Positions 1 through 8,779 of a DNA stretch of 64,000 nt are shown piece by piece. The notes beneath the pieces are model-generated. The model did not search any database and was not told the DNA's origin. It saw nothing but the letters and a program-made list of their open reading frames with translations. The stretch spans positions 1 through 64,000 of the forward strand of contig JAWKLR010000010.1 of assembly GCA_041392625.1 (NCBI GenBank). The letters are read 5' to 3'. A program made the position numbers and the translations under genes. Every line of letters begins with the position of its first letter. The first letter of the stretch is position 1. Origin of the DNA: M3007 sp041392625. GTDB taxonomy: Bacteria > Bacteroidota > Bacteroidia > Chitinophagales > Saprospiraceae.

Positions 1-2
1 AG

Positions 3-383
3 CGCCTGGTACCAATTGGCAATGCCGCCATCAAGTACATCACCCAATATATTCAGCATGTGCGCAGCAATATGGATAAAATTGCGCCGGGACATGAGCA
101 TTTGGTGTTTCTAAACCGCCGTGGGAAAGGGCTTACCCGGGTAATGGTTTTTTACATTATAAAAGACCTCGCGGAGCAGGCCGGGATTAGTAAAAACATC
201 AGCCCACATACCTTTCGCCATACCTTTGCAACCCACCTGGTAGAGGGCGGCGCCGACCTGAAAGCCGTGCAGGATATGCTCGGGCATGAATCTATCCTGA
301 CCACTGAACTTTATACCCACCTCGATACCGAGTACCTGAAAGAAACCATCTACATGTATCACCCCAGGATGAAAATGGGATAA
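3..383 (+). CDS. xerD: Tyrosine recombinase XerD, C-terminal part (cut by window start)
   Basis: Site-specific tyrosine recombinase of the kind that resolves chromosome dimers with XerC and FtsK. The open frame runs in from the window edge, so only the last ~126 residues are seen. The catalytic core is clear: HTFRHTFATHL carries the conserved H-x-x-R, LGHESILTTELY carries the second His (box II LGH) and the nucleophilic Tyr. The C-terminal tail ending in HPRMKMG resembles XerD more than phage integrases. An internal GTG at 60 is not the true start. The next gene begins 11 bp downstream, so the two could be co-transcribed. XerD versus XerC cannot be settled from this fragment. Confidence 0.85.
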   Translation, partial: RLVPIGNAAIKYITQYIQHVRSNMDKIAPGHEHLVFLNRRGKGLTRVMVFYIIKDLAEQAGISKNISPHTFRHTFATHLVEGGADLKAVQDMLGHESILTTELYTHLDTEYLKETIYMYHPRMKMG

Positions 384-393
384 AACATTCGGT

Positions 394-2064
394 ATGCGCC
401 TAATTTTACTCTTGCTTTGTACGCTTTTGTCCTTTTCAACAATGGCTCAATCCTGGCCACAGTTGGGTGGAAATAACCAGCGCAATGGCCTGAGCCGGAT
501 GCCGGGGCCCGAAAATATTCTGGATACAGCCTGGGTTGCCATTTCTCCCAACCTCACATCCTGGGGCAATACCATTTTGGTGGAGGGCGACCGTTTTGTA
601 AATGCCCGTACGCGTTTGTCGCCCAGTTATACCAGCCTGATTGAATGCCGCAGTATAGAGACCGGAGCCTTGTTGTGGACCTTTGAACTGCCAGATGCCC
701 GGTTGTATGCCGTTGGTTTTGACTCCTATTCGGTGTATGTCAGCGATTACGCGACGGAGGATTTTTATGCGCTCAATCCCGCCGATGGCTCTATTCGCTG
801 GAAGCATCCGGAAACGGTGTATATGTTTGGAGGGACTTCCGGGATTTTATTTGCCTGCAACGGCGACCCCATCGTAATTGGAAAACGCATCGATCGGTAC
901 ACCGGTGAAACGGTTTGGGAATACCTGTACACCATTCCGGTAGGGCCGGACGCCGGGTATGCCCTGTATGAAAATACCTATTATCACTGGACAGGCTCAC
1001 TACTCACTCCAAAAAAACTCATCGCGCTCGATGTTGATACGGGTGAGTTGCGGTACGAGTCCGATCCGTTGCCCGGTGACGGCGATCAGGAATATCCGCT
1101 TTGTATTGGTTCGGACGGTACAATTTACATTACCCGGGATGGAGGTGATCTCATGGCATTTGAAGATACCGGAACGGGCTTTTCGCTGCTTTGGACCAGC
1201 AGCCATGCACCAGAGAGCAACCTGGTAGCAGGACCCGATACCAACCTGTATTACTTCCGGGGTGAACGCATATTTCGGGCGTCTTCGGTGAGCGGAGCGG
1301 TGCTCGATAGCACATCACAAGTGATTTCTACCGAATACCGCCCGGTGTTGACTGCCGATCTGGAAGGAAAAGTATATGTGGCCAACGGACGGTTTGGTTC
1401 TGCCGGTCGGTACTATTGTTTTTCTACGGATTTGCAAACCCTGCTGTGGGAAACCCAGGTGTCTACAAATTACTATTCCGGGGTTGCGCCGGCTAGCCAG
1501 GGCATTGTGGTCGTTGCAGGTTCGGGCAGTCTGTACCGAGCGTTTCGTGCGGGGCAAACCCGGCCGCCAGTTGCCAGTTTTTCTGCTGATACCTTGCAAC
1601 TGGGATTGGGAGGGTACTTACAGGTGTATGATCAATCCTCGTTTCAGCCAACAAGCCATAACTGGTTTTTCCCCGGAGGGAACCCTTCATCCTATACCGG
1701 TGCTGAACCGCCCGCGGTGCAGTACACCCTCCCCGGGAATTATGATGTGGGACTGGTAGTCAGCAACAACCTCGGCGCAGACACCCTATGGAAAAACTGC
1801 CTTGTTCGGGTGGATGAACTGGTGGCTGAAAATCCCGTTTATGCCAATCCCGTGCAGGTATTCCCCAATCCGTTTTCCAATCAACTTTTTGTAGAAGCAA
1901 ATACTGAATCGGAGTTAACAATCTGGCATCAGGGCATGCAAATGTATCGGGGCGCAGCAACGAATGTGGCCATACCTGCTTCCTGGCCGGATGGTTTGTA
2001 TATCCTGGATATTCGACAAGCCGATGGAATGCTGACGCGGAGAAAAATGATGCGGATGCGTTGA
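394..2064 (+). CDS. Secreted PQQ-type beta-propeller protein with PKD domain and T9SS sorting domain
   Basis: Exported 556-aa protein of unknown substrate. It has a signal peptide (residues 1-18, ending in TMAQ), then a repeat-rich region (about 45-385) with the W-x-x-G-x-x-x-R and ALNPADGSIRW/ALDVDTGELRY strands typical of PQQ-like propeller blades. A PKD-type Ig-like domain follows (about 390-470; ends VVSNNLGADT...). The last ~75 residues are a type A T9SS sorting domain (VFPNPFSNQLFV ... WPDGLYILDI). Such proteins are exported across the outer membrane and anchored or released at the surface. It starts 11 bp after the recombinase and ends at a palindromic element that also faces the convergent pullulanase gene. 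Confidence 0.85.
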   Translation: MRLILLLLCTLLSFSTMAQSWPQLGGNNQRNGLSRMPGPENILDTAWVAISPNLTSWGNTILVEGDRFVNARTRLSPSYTSLIECRSIETGALLWTFELPDARLYAVGFDSYSVYVSDYATEDFYALNPADGSIRWKHPETVYMFGGTSGILFACNGDPIVIGKRIDRYTGETVWEYLYTIPVGPDAGYALYENTYYHWTGSLLTPKKLIALDVDTGELRYESDPLPGDGDQEYPLCIGSDGTIYITRDGGDLMAFEDTGTGFSLLWTSSHAPESNLVAGPDTNLYYFRGERIFRASSVSGAVLDSTSQVISTEYRPVLTADLEGKVYVANGRFGSAGRYYCFSTDLQTLLWETQVSTNYYSGVAPASQGIVVVAGSGSLYRAFRAGQTRPPVASFSADTLQLGLGGYLQVYDQSSFQPTSHNWFFPGGNPSSYTGAEPPAVQYTLPGNYDVGLVVSNNLGADTLWKNCLVRVDELVAENPVYANPVQVFPNPFSNQLFVEANTESELTIWHQGMQMYRGAATNVAIPASWPDGLYILDIRQADGMLTRRKMMRMR

Positions 2065-2072
2065 TACTTAGA

Positions 2073-2227
2073 GGATGTCTAAAATTCAATTTCTGGGCTA
2101 CATTCGGCAAATTTGATTTTTCTCTACGTTAAATTTTTCGCCGAATTACCCGTATGCGACTGCAAAATTTGCCTTAATAAAAACAAAATTTGCTCGACTT
2201 CGCCTCAGAATTGAAATTTAGACATCC
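2073..2227. repeat. 155-bp palindromic intergenic element, type-1 termini
   Basis: The arms at 2073-2095 and 2206-2227 are near-perfect inverted repeats beginning GGATGTCTAAAATTCAATT. The core contains smaller inverted segments (CGGCAAATTT / AAAATTTGCC, TTCGCCGAATT). The same core, with different arms, occurs at 47840-47998, and related pieces at 35030-35140 and 47025-47072. It fills the gap between two convergent genes, so it may end transcription in both directions; that role is inference. Confidence 0.75.
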
Positions 2228-2229
2228 GC

Positions 2230-4227
2230 TTAATGCAGGTCGTTAAACAAAATCATGGCACTGAATTTTGGTACCTGCACGGTGCTTCCTTTCATAGAAT
2301 GGATGCCGCGTTCGTTTACCCGGTATTGGTCTACAACTACTGTCCAGATTCCTTCTGGCAGGGCATAGTCAATCGCCTGGTCGCTTCCGTTTAACAATAC
2401 GAGGATGCTCTCCCATTTGTCGTCGTTGGCATAATCTTTCAGGATGTAAGGGATAAAATTCGCATGTCCTTCACTGGGCAAAAATTCCAGATGTTTCTGA
2501 ATGAGTTCGCTCGTTGGCATCCGGAAGGCCGGGTGGTTTTTTCGAAGTTCAATCAGGCCCTTGGTGTATTCGTACACCTCGAGGTAGCGCCCCTTTCGGT
2601 TCCAGTCGATCAGGTTGATCGCATCCGGCGATTCAAAGGAGTTCTCTACGCCTTGCTTGGTGCGCAAAAATTCTGTTCCGGCATGCAAAAACGGGATTCC
2701 CTGGGAGCTGAGCACAGTGGCCAGGGCGAGTTTGTGCATGCGCTGGCGATCCTCGGTAGAAGTGCCGGGGCAGGAAATTTCCAACCGGTCCCAGAGGCAG
2801 TGGTTGTCGTGACAGGATGCGTAATTGATACACTGACTGGGTTTGGGCGCCCAGGGTGCATCGGAGTAATTTACTTTTTTGTAATCGAGTTGCGGGTGCT
2901 GGGTAGCAGCGACAATGCCAAAGCGGACACTTTCTTCCAGTCCGGGTTCTCCGCTTACAAAGCCTTTTTTATCCGGACTAAACACATGGCCTTTCAGCCC
3001 GTCGCGCATTTCATCGCTGAATGCGGCAATGGATTGCAGTTTGGACACGTTGGCTTTCAGGGCAAGCAGGGAGTCGGGTAGGGGAGAGTCGCCCGCTTTC
3101 CAGCCTTCTCCGTAAATAAAAATGGATGGGTCTTCCTTATGGAGCGCTGCGCTGATGGCATTCATCGTCTGAATATCGTGGATGCCCATCAGGTCGAAAC
3201 GAAAACCATCGATGTGGTATTCTTTTGCCCAGTAAAGCACAGACTCGACCATGAAACGACGCATCATATTTTTTTCCGATGCCGTTTCATTGCCACAGGC
3301 AGAGGCATTGGAGTAACTGCCGTTGGAGTTCAGGCGGTAAAAATAGTCGGGTTCAATCAGGTTAAAAACTGATTCTTCGTTGGGTCCACCTGTGTGGTTG
3401 TACACAACATCGAGCACTACTCGAATCCCGGCTTTGTGCAGGGCCTGCACCATGGTTTTAAACTCTTTAATACGCAGGGCTCCGTCGTACGGGTCGGAAG
3501 CAAAACTTCCTTCGGGAACATTGTAGTGTTGTGGGTCGTAGCCCCAGTTGTAGGGGCGCTCATCGGTGGGCAGGGATTCATCGATCGAGCGGAAATCAAA
3601 TGCGGGCATGATGTGGACATGGGTGATGCCCAGCACCCGGAGGTGGTCGAGCCCGCTGGCTTGTCCGGCCGGGTTTCTGGTTCCCGACTCTGCCAGTCCC
3701 AGGTATTGCCCGCCGTGGGGGTTTCCGGCGCTTTGGTGTTTGGTAAAGTCTCGCAATTGCAGTTCGTACAGGATTATGTCGTTCGGGCTTTTAAGTTCCG
3801 GGCGCTGATCTGTGTCCCAGCCGGGCGGGTTGGTAGCTGCGAGGTCGATGATTTGTCCTTTTTTCCCATTTACCCCAACAGCCCGTGCGTACAGGTCGGC
3901 AGTTTCTTCGAGCCATTGACCTTTGTGTTTTGTTTGGATGGTGTAAAAACGCCCTTTTTGATCACCGGGAATGCGTGCTTCCCAGTAGCCGTTTGTGCCT
4001 TTTTTCAGGTCGTATTGCTCCTCTGGCTCCTCCTGGGTGCCGGAGGCATACAGGAGTATCTGGGCGGCTTGTGCGCTGGGTGCCCAAATGCGGATGGTGG
4101 ATGCTTCGGGGGTATACTCCATGCCCAGTTCCGGGCTGTTTGTCGGGGTATTGGGTTCCATGGCTTTATGGGTGCAGTAGAGACTGAGTGAACAAATACA
4201 ACTTATCAGAAAGATGGATCGGAGCAT
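2230..4227 (-). CDS. pulA: Type I pullulanase (GH13), probable exported or lipid-anchored
   Basis: Hydrolyses alpha-1,6 branch points of pullulan and glycogen- or starch-like glucans. The 665-aa protein has a hydrophobic N-terminus followed by a Cys (residue 18) that could be lipidated, although the lipobox is poor. A CBM48-like beta domain lies at about 35-130 and the GH13 barrel follows. Diagnostic motifs are YNWGYDP (226-232, type I pullulanase signature), DVVYNH (273-278), GFRFDLMG with nucleophile Asp345, YGEGW with acid/base Glu374, and SCHDNH (471-476). A C-terminal beta domain closes the protein. It is convergent with the PQQ-propeller gene. No regulator or transporter for glucans lies beside it. 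Confidence 0.93.
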   Translation of the reverse strand: MLRSIFLISCICSLSLYCTHKAMEPNTPTNSPELGMEYTPEASTIRIWAPSAQAAQILLYASGTQEEPEEQYDLKKGTNGYWEARIPGDQKGRFYTIQTKHKGQWLEETADLYARAVGVNGKKGQIIDLAATNPPGWDTDQRPELKSPNDIILYELQLRDFTKHQSAGNPHGGQYLGLAESGTRNPAGQASGLDHLRVLGITHVHIMPAFDFRSIDESLPTDERPYNWGYDPQHYNVPEGSFASDPYDGALRIKEFKTMVQALHKAGIRVVLDVVYNHTGGPNEESVFNLIEPDYFYRLNSNGSYSNASACGNETASEKNMMRRFMVESVLYWAKEYHIDGFRFDLMGIHDIQTMNAISAALHKEDPSIFIYGEGWKAGDSPLPDSLLALKANVSKLQSIAAFSDEMRDGLKGHVFSPDKKGFVSGEPGLEESVRFGIVAATQHPQLDYKKVNYSDAPWAPKPSQCINYASCHDNHCLWDRLEISCPGTSTEDRQRMHKLALATVLSSQGIPFLHAGTEFLRTKQGVENSFESPDAINLIDWNRKGRYLEVYEYTKGLIELRKNHPAFRMPTSELIQKHLEFLPSEGHANFIPYILKDYANDDKWESILVLLNGSDQAIDYALPEGIWTVVVDQYRVNERGIHSMKGSTVQVPKFSAMILFNDLH

Positions 4228-4614
4228 GATTTAGTTTTTATCAGATCAGACAAAAGGTGGTCTTGATGCCGGAGCACATACACAAGGCAATATTAGGCAT
4301 TGTTGCACGGATTCCCGAACCTTAGAGCCGTTCTGTCAGAGGGCATGAATTGCAATTTTTATTTTGTAATTGACAGGATAGTGTTTTTTGTACGCAAAGC
4401 CTGCATTCCTCTCAGATTCATTTTAAATAAAAAATAAGATAAAACAAGGCAAATAGAACCGCATCTAAATACTTATTGTAAAATTAACACGAATAAAATT
4501 ACAAATCTTATTGGGTGAAGGTTGGTTTTGGGCAATAAAAATTTTGAAAACCAAGACAATGAAAAATATTTTGTTTTGATTTTCAAAATTGGACTGCTAT
4601 TATGAATTACAGTA

Positions 4615-4645
4615 TTGCGTTTTTGCGAAATAATTGCTATCTTTG
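4615..4645 (+). promoter_or_regulatory. Bacteroidota-type promoter for the rhodanese gene
   Basis: TTG at 4615-4617, a 20-nt spacer, and TATCTTTG at 4638-4645 match the Bacteroidota -33/-7 consensus (TTG ... TAnnTTTG). It sits in a 474-bp AT-rich gap (4228-4701) between divergent genes. The rest of that gap shows no gene; the pullulanase promoter must also be there but no clear match was found. Confidence 0.7.
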
Positions 4646-4701
4646 TGGTCCATTTTACGGTATTTAAATTTTATTATTGCTTATTATAAAGACGAGGACA
4701 T

Positions 4702-5022
4702 ATGTTAGAACAAAAAGAAATTTCGCCAAGAGAGGCCTATGCAAACTACATGTTAGGCAACTCCGTGTTTGTGGATGTGCGCGAGAACGACGAATCCGCC
4801 CGGCAGCAGCCCGATTTGAATAAATTGATGCACATTCCCCTGAGTGAATTGGAAGACCGCGCCAGCGAACTTCCGGCAGACAAGCCCGTTATCTGTATGA
4901 GTTGGGTGGGTAGCCGCAGCCACAATGCAGCCCGCATGCTCAACCAAAAAGGCTTCCACAATGTCAAAGTTGTTGACGGTGGAATTGTAGCCTGGGAAGA
5001 TGAAGGTTTGCCTGTGAGATAA
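4702..5022 (+). CDS. Single-domain rhodanese-like protein with a long active-site loop
   Basis: A 106-aa cytoplasmic rhodanese fold: FVDVRENDE near the N-terminus (CH2A-type motif), then the active-site region PVICMSWVGSRS and the closing helix VVDGGIVAWEDEGLPV. Family members usually transfer sulfur through the loop Cys. Here the Cys and the following Arg are separated by six residues, whereas sulfurtransferases usually have four (C-x4-R) and Cdc25/arsenate-reductase-like members five. The Cys is kept, so some activity is plausible, but the substrate may differ. A good promoter precedes it and a strong terminator follows, so it is likely monocistronic. Confidence 0.85.
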   Translation: MLEQKEISPREAYANYMLGNSVFVDVRENDESARQQPDLNKLMHIPLSELEDRASELPADKPVICMSWVGSRSHNAARMLNQKGFHNVKVVDGGIVAWEDEGLPVR

Positions 5023-5098
5023 GTGTACATTTTTTGATTTCCCCGAAGATGTCGCAACACGCTTCCTCGGGAATCCCATAATCGAAGACTACCTATTG

Positions 5099-5137
5099 CT
5101 CCCTTTGCTTGATCACAAGCAGAGGGGGCTTTTTTTT
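5099..5137 (+). terminator. Rho-independent terminator after rhodanese gene
   Basis: A GC-rich stem (CCCTTTGCTTG paired with CAAGCAGAGGG) around a four-base loop, followed by eight T residues. Confidence 0.8.
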
Positions 5138-5385
5138 AGTAGTCAGTGGCCAGTGGTCAGTAGTCAGTTATTAACTTAAACAAATTCTGACTACTTGCCC
5201 GCTGACCACTCCTGCCGGCATGGCAGGACTACATAAACAAATAAACAAGGGAAAGCGCAGCGTCCCGAATAAACAAGGCCCGCAGGGCCGAATAAACATC
5301 AACGTATCATCCAAGCCCCGCCAGGGGCGCCTCAACAAATCAACTTAGCCCGCAGGGCACTCATCAAATCATCTCAATAATTGTT
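5138..5385. repeat. Mosaic intergenic repeats: heptad hairpin plus GCCCGnAGGGC units
   Basis: First comes a degenerate heptad run (AGTAGTCAGTGGCCAGTGG...) whose inverse (CTGACTACTTG...CTGACCACT) follows after a short gap, so the two can pair. From about 5224 the stretch is a mosaic of AATAAACAAGGCCCGCAGGG, CAAGCCCCGCCAGGGGC and TTAGCCCGCAGGGC units joined by CATCAAATCATC-like spacers. The same units occur at 12095-12350, 20635-20715, 46325-46420, 48035-48270 and 61455-61650. No gene is seen in this 461-bp gap. Confidence 0.7.
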
Positions 5386-5483
5386 TCTGTCATATTTCAA
5401 ATAATTTGTGTTAAATTTGCCGCAGCGCCAAATGGCTGTAATTGAAATGTACTTGTGCTCTTAAAACCTGATGTTGGTTTAGT

Positions 5484-8183
5484 ATGGCAAAATCGAAAAA
5501 AAATACATCTGTTCCGCCTACCGGAACCCGGGAAGGAGACGATCATGTGATCACCCTTTCGGGAATGTACCAGAACTACTTTCTGGATTATGCCTCGTAT
5601 GTTATTCTGGAACGAGCCGTGCCAGCTGTTGAAGATGGCCTGAAGCCCGTACAGCGCCGGATTTTGCATGCTATGTTTGATCAACACGATGGCCGGTACC
5701 ACAAGGTGGCCAACCTCATCGGTCAGACCATGCAGTACCACCCGCACGGTGACGCCGCGATCGGCGATGCACTCGTGAATTTGGGACAGAAAGACCTGCT
5801 GATCGATTGCCAGGGAAACTGGGGCGATTACCGCACAGGCGACTCCGCGGCCGCACCCCGTTACATTGAGGCGCGCCTTACCAAATTTGCGCTGGACATA
5901 GCCTTCAATCCGGATACCACCGAATGGCAACTCTCCTACGACGGACGGAAAAAAGAACCCATTACCCTCCCAATGAAATTTCCACTGGTGCTTTCTCAGG
6001 GGGTAGAGGGCATTGCCGTGGGCCTGAGCACTAAAATCATGCCCCACAATTTTGTGGAGTTACTCAAAGCCAGCATCGCCCTGCTCAACGACCGGAAAGT
6101 GAAACTCTATCCGGACTTTCCCACGGGCGGAATGGTGGATGTAAAAGACTACAACGGCGGTGCCCGCGGTGGAAAAATTCGGGTGCGCGCCCGAATCAAG
6201 GAAATCGACAAGAAAACCCTGCAGATCACCGAGCTGCCATACAGTGTTACCGTAAGCGATCTGATCGAATCCATCCTGAAAGCCAACGACAAAGGACAGA
6301 TCAAAATCAAGCGGGTGATCGATAAAACCGCCGCAGAGGTGGATATTGAAATCGAACTGCACAACGGGGTTTCTCCGGATGTGACCATCGATGCACTCTA
6401 CGCATTCACCAACTGCGAAGTGAGCATCAGCCCCAACTGTTGTATTATTGTTGACCAGAAGCCGGTGTTTACCGATGTGCAGGACCTGCTCCGCATCAGC
6501 ACCGACAACACCCGCGAACTCCTGCGCATGGAGTTGGAGATTCAGCGCAAAGACCTGGAAGAAAAACTCCACTTTGCTTCGCTTGAAAAGATATTTATCG
6601 AAAAACGCATTTACCGCGACATCGAAGAATGCGAAACCTGGGAAGCTGTTCTGGAAACGATTGATGCGGGACTGAAAAAGTACATCGTAACCCCTTCCGA
6701 TCCGGAGTATGCAAAAGAAAAACAGCGCCTCAAACTGCTGCGCGACATCACCCGGGACGACATCATTCGCCTGACGGAAATTCGGATCAAGCGCATTTCC
6801 AAGTTCAACACCTTTAAGGCGGATGAAGACATTGCAAAACTAAACGCTGCGCTGGAAGAAACCCTGCATCACCTCGCGCACCTCACCGAGTACACCATTG
6901 CATTCTTCGAGCGCCTGCTGGAAAAATACGGCAAGGGCCGTGAACGCCAAACGGAAATCGCAGTATTCGACGAGATCCGCGCAACCGAAGTGGTGGCCAA
7001 TAATGCCAAACTCTATGTCAATTATAAAGACGGTTTCATCGGAACCGGCCTGAAAAAAGACGAGTTTGTTCAAGACTGTTCCGACATTGACGATATCATC
7101 GTATTCCGCCGGGATGGAGTGATGAAAGTAGTCCGTATTGGCGACAAGATTTTTGTTGGAAAAGACCTCATCCATGTAGCGGTCTGGAAAAAAGGAGACG
7201 AACGGACGACCTACAACATGGCTTATGTGGATGCCAAATCCGGTCGGACCATGGCAAAACGCTTCAACGTAACAGCCATCACCCGGGATAAAGACTACTT
7301 CCTGGCATCAGAAAACAGTGGCTCAAAAGTCCACTACTTCACAGCCAATCCAAATGGAGAAAGCGAGGTGGTTTCTGTCATGCTGAGTCCGGGCTGCTCA
7401 GCCAAAATCAAACTGTTCGACTACGATTTTGGTGAACTGGCAATCAAAGGCCGGGGCTCTCAGGGCAATATCATGACCAAGTATCCGGTGCGGTCTATCA
7501 AACAAAAAGAGGTAGGTAAATCCACCATTGGAGCCCAGAAAATCTGGTACGATGACATCACTGGCCGCCTCAATACACAAGAGCGTGGCCGGGAAGTGGG
7601 CGCATTCGATACCGGCGACAACCTGCTTGTGTTATACACCGATGGCAGCTACGAGGTGACCGACTTTGAATTGACTCAACGCTTCGAACCCAAAGAAGTG
7701 CTCGAAATATGCAAGATGAAGCCCGACCTGGTCATCAATGCGGTGCATTACGATGGCAATAAAGGCTGGACGATGGTCAAGCGTTTCAAAATTGAAACCA
7801 GCAAGCTGAAAGAACGGTATTCTTACCTGACGGAGCACCCCAAGTCGAAACTCCTGTTTGCTTCAGCGCAGGAAAATCCGAGGGTTAAATACACCCTGCG
7901 CATCAAAGGGAAATCCATGCCCGGCGAAATCAGTTTGGGCGACTTTATGGAGCCCAAAGGCTGGAAGGCTGTGGGCAACAAACTGAGCGATCATTTGCTC
8001 AGCGCAGTCAAACTGGTAGAAGATGCACCCAAGCCCAAGAAAAAAGCACCGGAGCCGGATGCTGTACAAGAGCAACCTTCTCTGTTCGGGGATGCTGATG
8101 TGGAAGAAAAGCCTAAAAAAGAAGCGGACAAACCCCAGGACTCAAAAACGTATAAACCGGGGGATACCATTGAGTTTGATTAG
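5484..8183 (+). CDS. parC: DNA topoisomerase IV subunit A
   Basis: Breakage-reunion subunit of the type II topoisomerase that decatenates daughter chromosomes. The 899-aa protein opens with the winged-helix core: DGLKPVQRRILHAMF (51-65), the QRDR segment QYHPHGDAAIGDALV (84-98), and catalytic Tyr127 in AAPRYIEARLT. A tower and coiled coil follow, then a C-terminal beta-pinwheel. No GyrA box (QRRGGKG) is seen, which favours ParC over GyrA. The last ~70 residues are a charged, low-complexity tail rich in Lys, Glu and Pro. ParE is not adjacent. It faces the small gene at 8208-8633; the 24-bp gap carries a remnant of the palindromic element family (TTAGACATCC). Confidence 0.93.
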   Translation: MAKSKKNTSVPPTGTREGDDHVITLSGMYQNYFLDYASYVILERAVPAVEDGLKPVQRRILHAMFDQHDGRYHKVANLIGQTMQYHPHGDAAIGDALVNLGQKDLLIDCQGNWGDYRTGDSAAAPRYIEARLTKFALDIAFNPDTTEWQLSYDGRKKEPITLPMKFPLVLSQGVEGIAVGLSTKIMPHNFVELLKASIALLNDRKVKLYPDFPTGGMVDVKDYNGGARGGKIRVRARIKEIDKKTLQITELPYSVTVSDLIESILKANDKGQIKIKRVIDKTAAEVDIEIELHNGVSPDVTIDALYAFTNCEVSISPNCCIIVDQKPVFTDVQDLLRISTDNTRELLRMELEIQRKDLEEKLHFASLEKIFIEKRIYRDIEECETWEAVLETIDAGLKKYIVTPSDPEYAKEKQRLKLLRDITRDDIIRLTEIRIKRISKFNTFKADEDIAKLNAALEETLHHLAHLTEYTIAFFERLLEKYGKGRERQTEIAVFDEIRATEVVANNAKLYVNYKDGFIGTGLKKDEFVQDCSDIDDIIVFRRDGVMKVVRIGDKIFVGKDLIHVAVWKKGDERTTYNMAYVDAKSGRTMAKRFNVTAITRDKDYFLASENSGSKVHYFTANPNGESEVVSVMLSPGCSAKIKLFDYDFGELAIKGRGSQGNIMTKYPVRSIKQKEVGKSTIGAQKIWYDDITGRLNTQERGREVGAFDTGDNLLVLYTDGSYEVTDFELTQRFEPKEVLEICKMKPDLVINAVHYDGNKGWTMVKRFKIETSKLKERYSYLTEHPKSKLLFASAQENPRVKYTLRIKGKSMPGEISLGDFMEPKGWKAVGNKLSDHLLSAVKLVEDAPKPKKKAPEPDAVQEQPSLFGDADVEEKPKKEADKPQDSKTYKPGDTIEFD

Positions 8184-8207
8184 ACATCCTCTTAACTGAG
8201 GTCAATA

Positions 8208-8633
8208 CTACACGCCGTGGAACCGCACCAAATGTTCGGGTGCTTTTTCATTGTAAATGCACAGGATCAGGGTGCCCCGATGCCGATGGCCCAGGGGAAA
8301 TAAAATCTTGATTGGATTATGGATATAGCCCATTTCCTGGAACAACTGAAGTTGTTTCTGTCGCGGCTGTTTGAAGCGTTTTAACTCCTCTACATTTTTG
8401 GGAATGGGTATGTCCCCATAGCCTTCCTCCTCCAGAAATTGGCGGATCATTTCATAGGTATATTTCATTTGGGTGCCGGCAAATTCCGTGCGGTACTCCC
8501 AGCCATTGGATAGTCCACCCAGGTAGCGCACTCCTGCTTCCGGAAACAGCTCCCGAATAGGCGTATGATCCACTACCTGCTCTTCATCAGCGGGATCTTC
8601 AATGGCAAATCCAAATTCATCGTAGGCTATCAT
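8208..8633 (-). CDS. Conserved-looking small protein of unknown function
   Basis: I do not recognise this 141-aa protein. It is soluble and acidic at the N-terminus (AIEDPADEEQ), with aromatic-rich segments (YLGGLSNGWEYRTEF), a predicted helix YTYEMIRQFLEEEGYGDIPI and a basic middle. No signal peptide or membrane helix is seen. Codon use is like that of its neighbours and no overlapping frame is better, so it is probably a real gene. The AT-rich stretch 8634-8779 upstream is shared with the divergent gene at 8780. Confidence 0.6.
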   Translation of the reverse strand: MIAYDEFGFAIEDPADEEQVVDHTPIRELFPEAGVRYLGGLSNGWEYRTEFAGTQMKYTYEMIRQFLEEEGYGDIPIPKNVEELKRFKQPRQKQLQLFQEMGYIHNPIKILFPLGHRHRGTLILCIYNEKAPEHLVRFHGV

Positions 8634-8779
8634 ATCCAGGTTTTCGAAAACAAAAGTAACACTTTGTTTTAAATAAAAAATACTTTTTGTTTTAAAAATA
8701 CTACTTAAGTATCATTTGTACTATATATGGAATTGGCCTGTTCCTGCGTTATAATATATAGAGCTTAAATCTTGTCCAC

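Noticed and set aside
3..383. Integron or phage integrase marking a mobile island at the window start
   Set aside because: The C-terminus resembles chromosomal XerD and no attachment site, phage gene or direct repeat is seen downstream.
5397..6047. Long open frame on the minus strand opposite the start of parC (similar long antisense frames lie opposite pulA, the 25-29 kb gene and the cyclase gene)
   Set aside because: These mirror the codon pattern of strongly supported genes, have low-complexity Cys/His/Phe-rich translations, and match no family.
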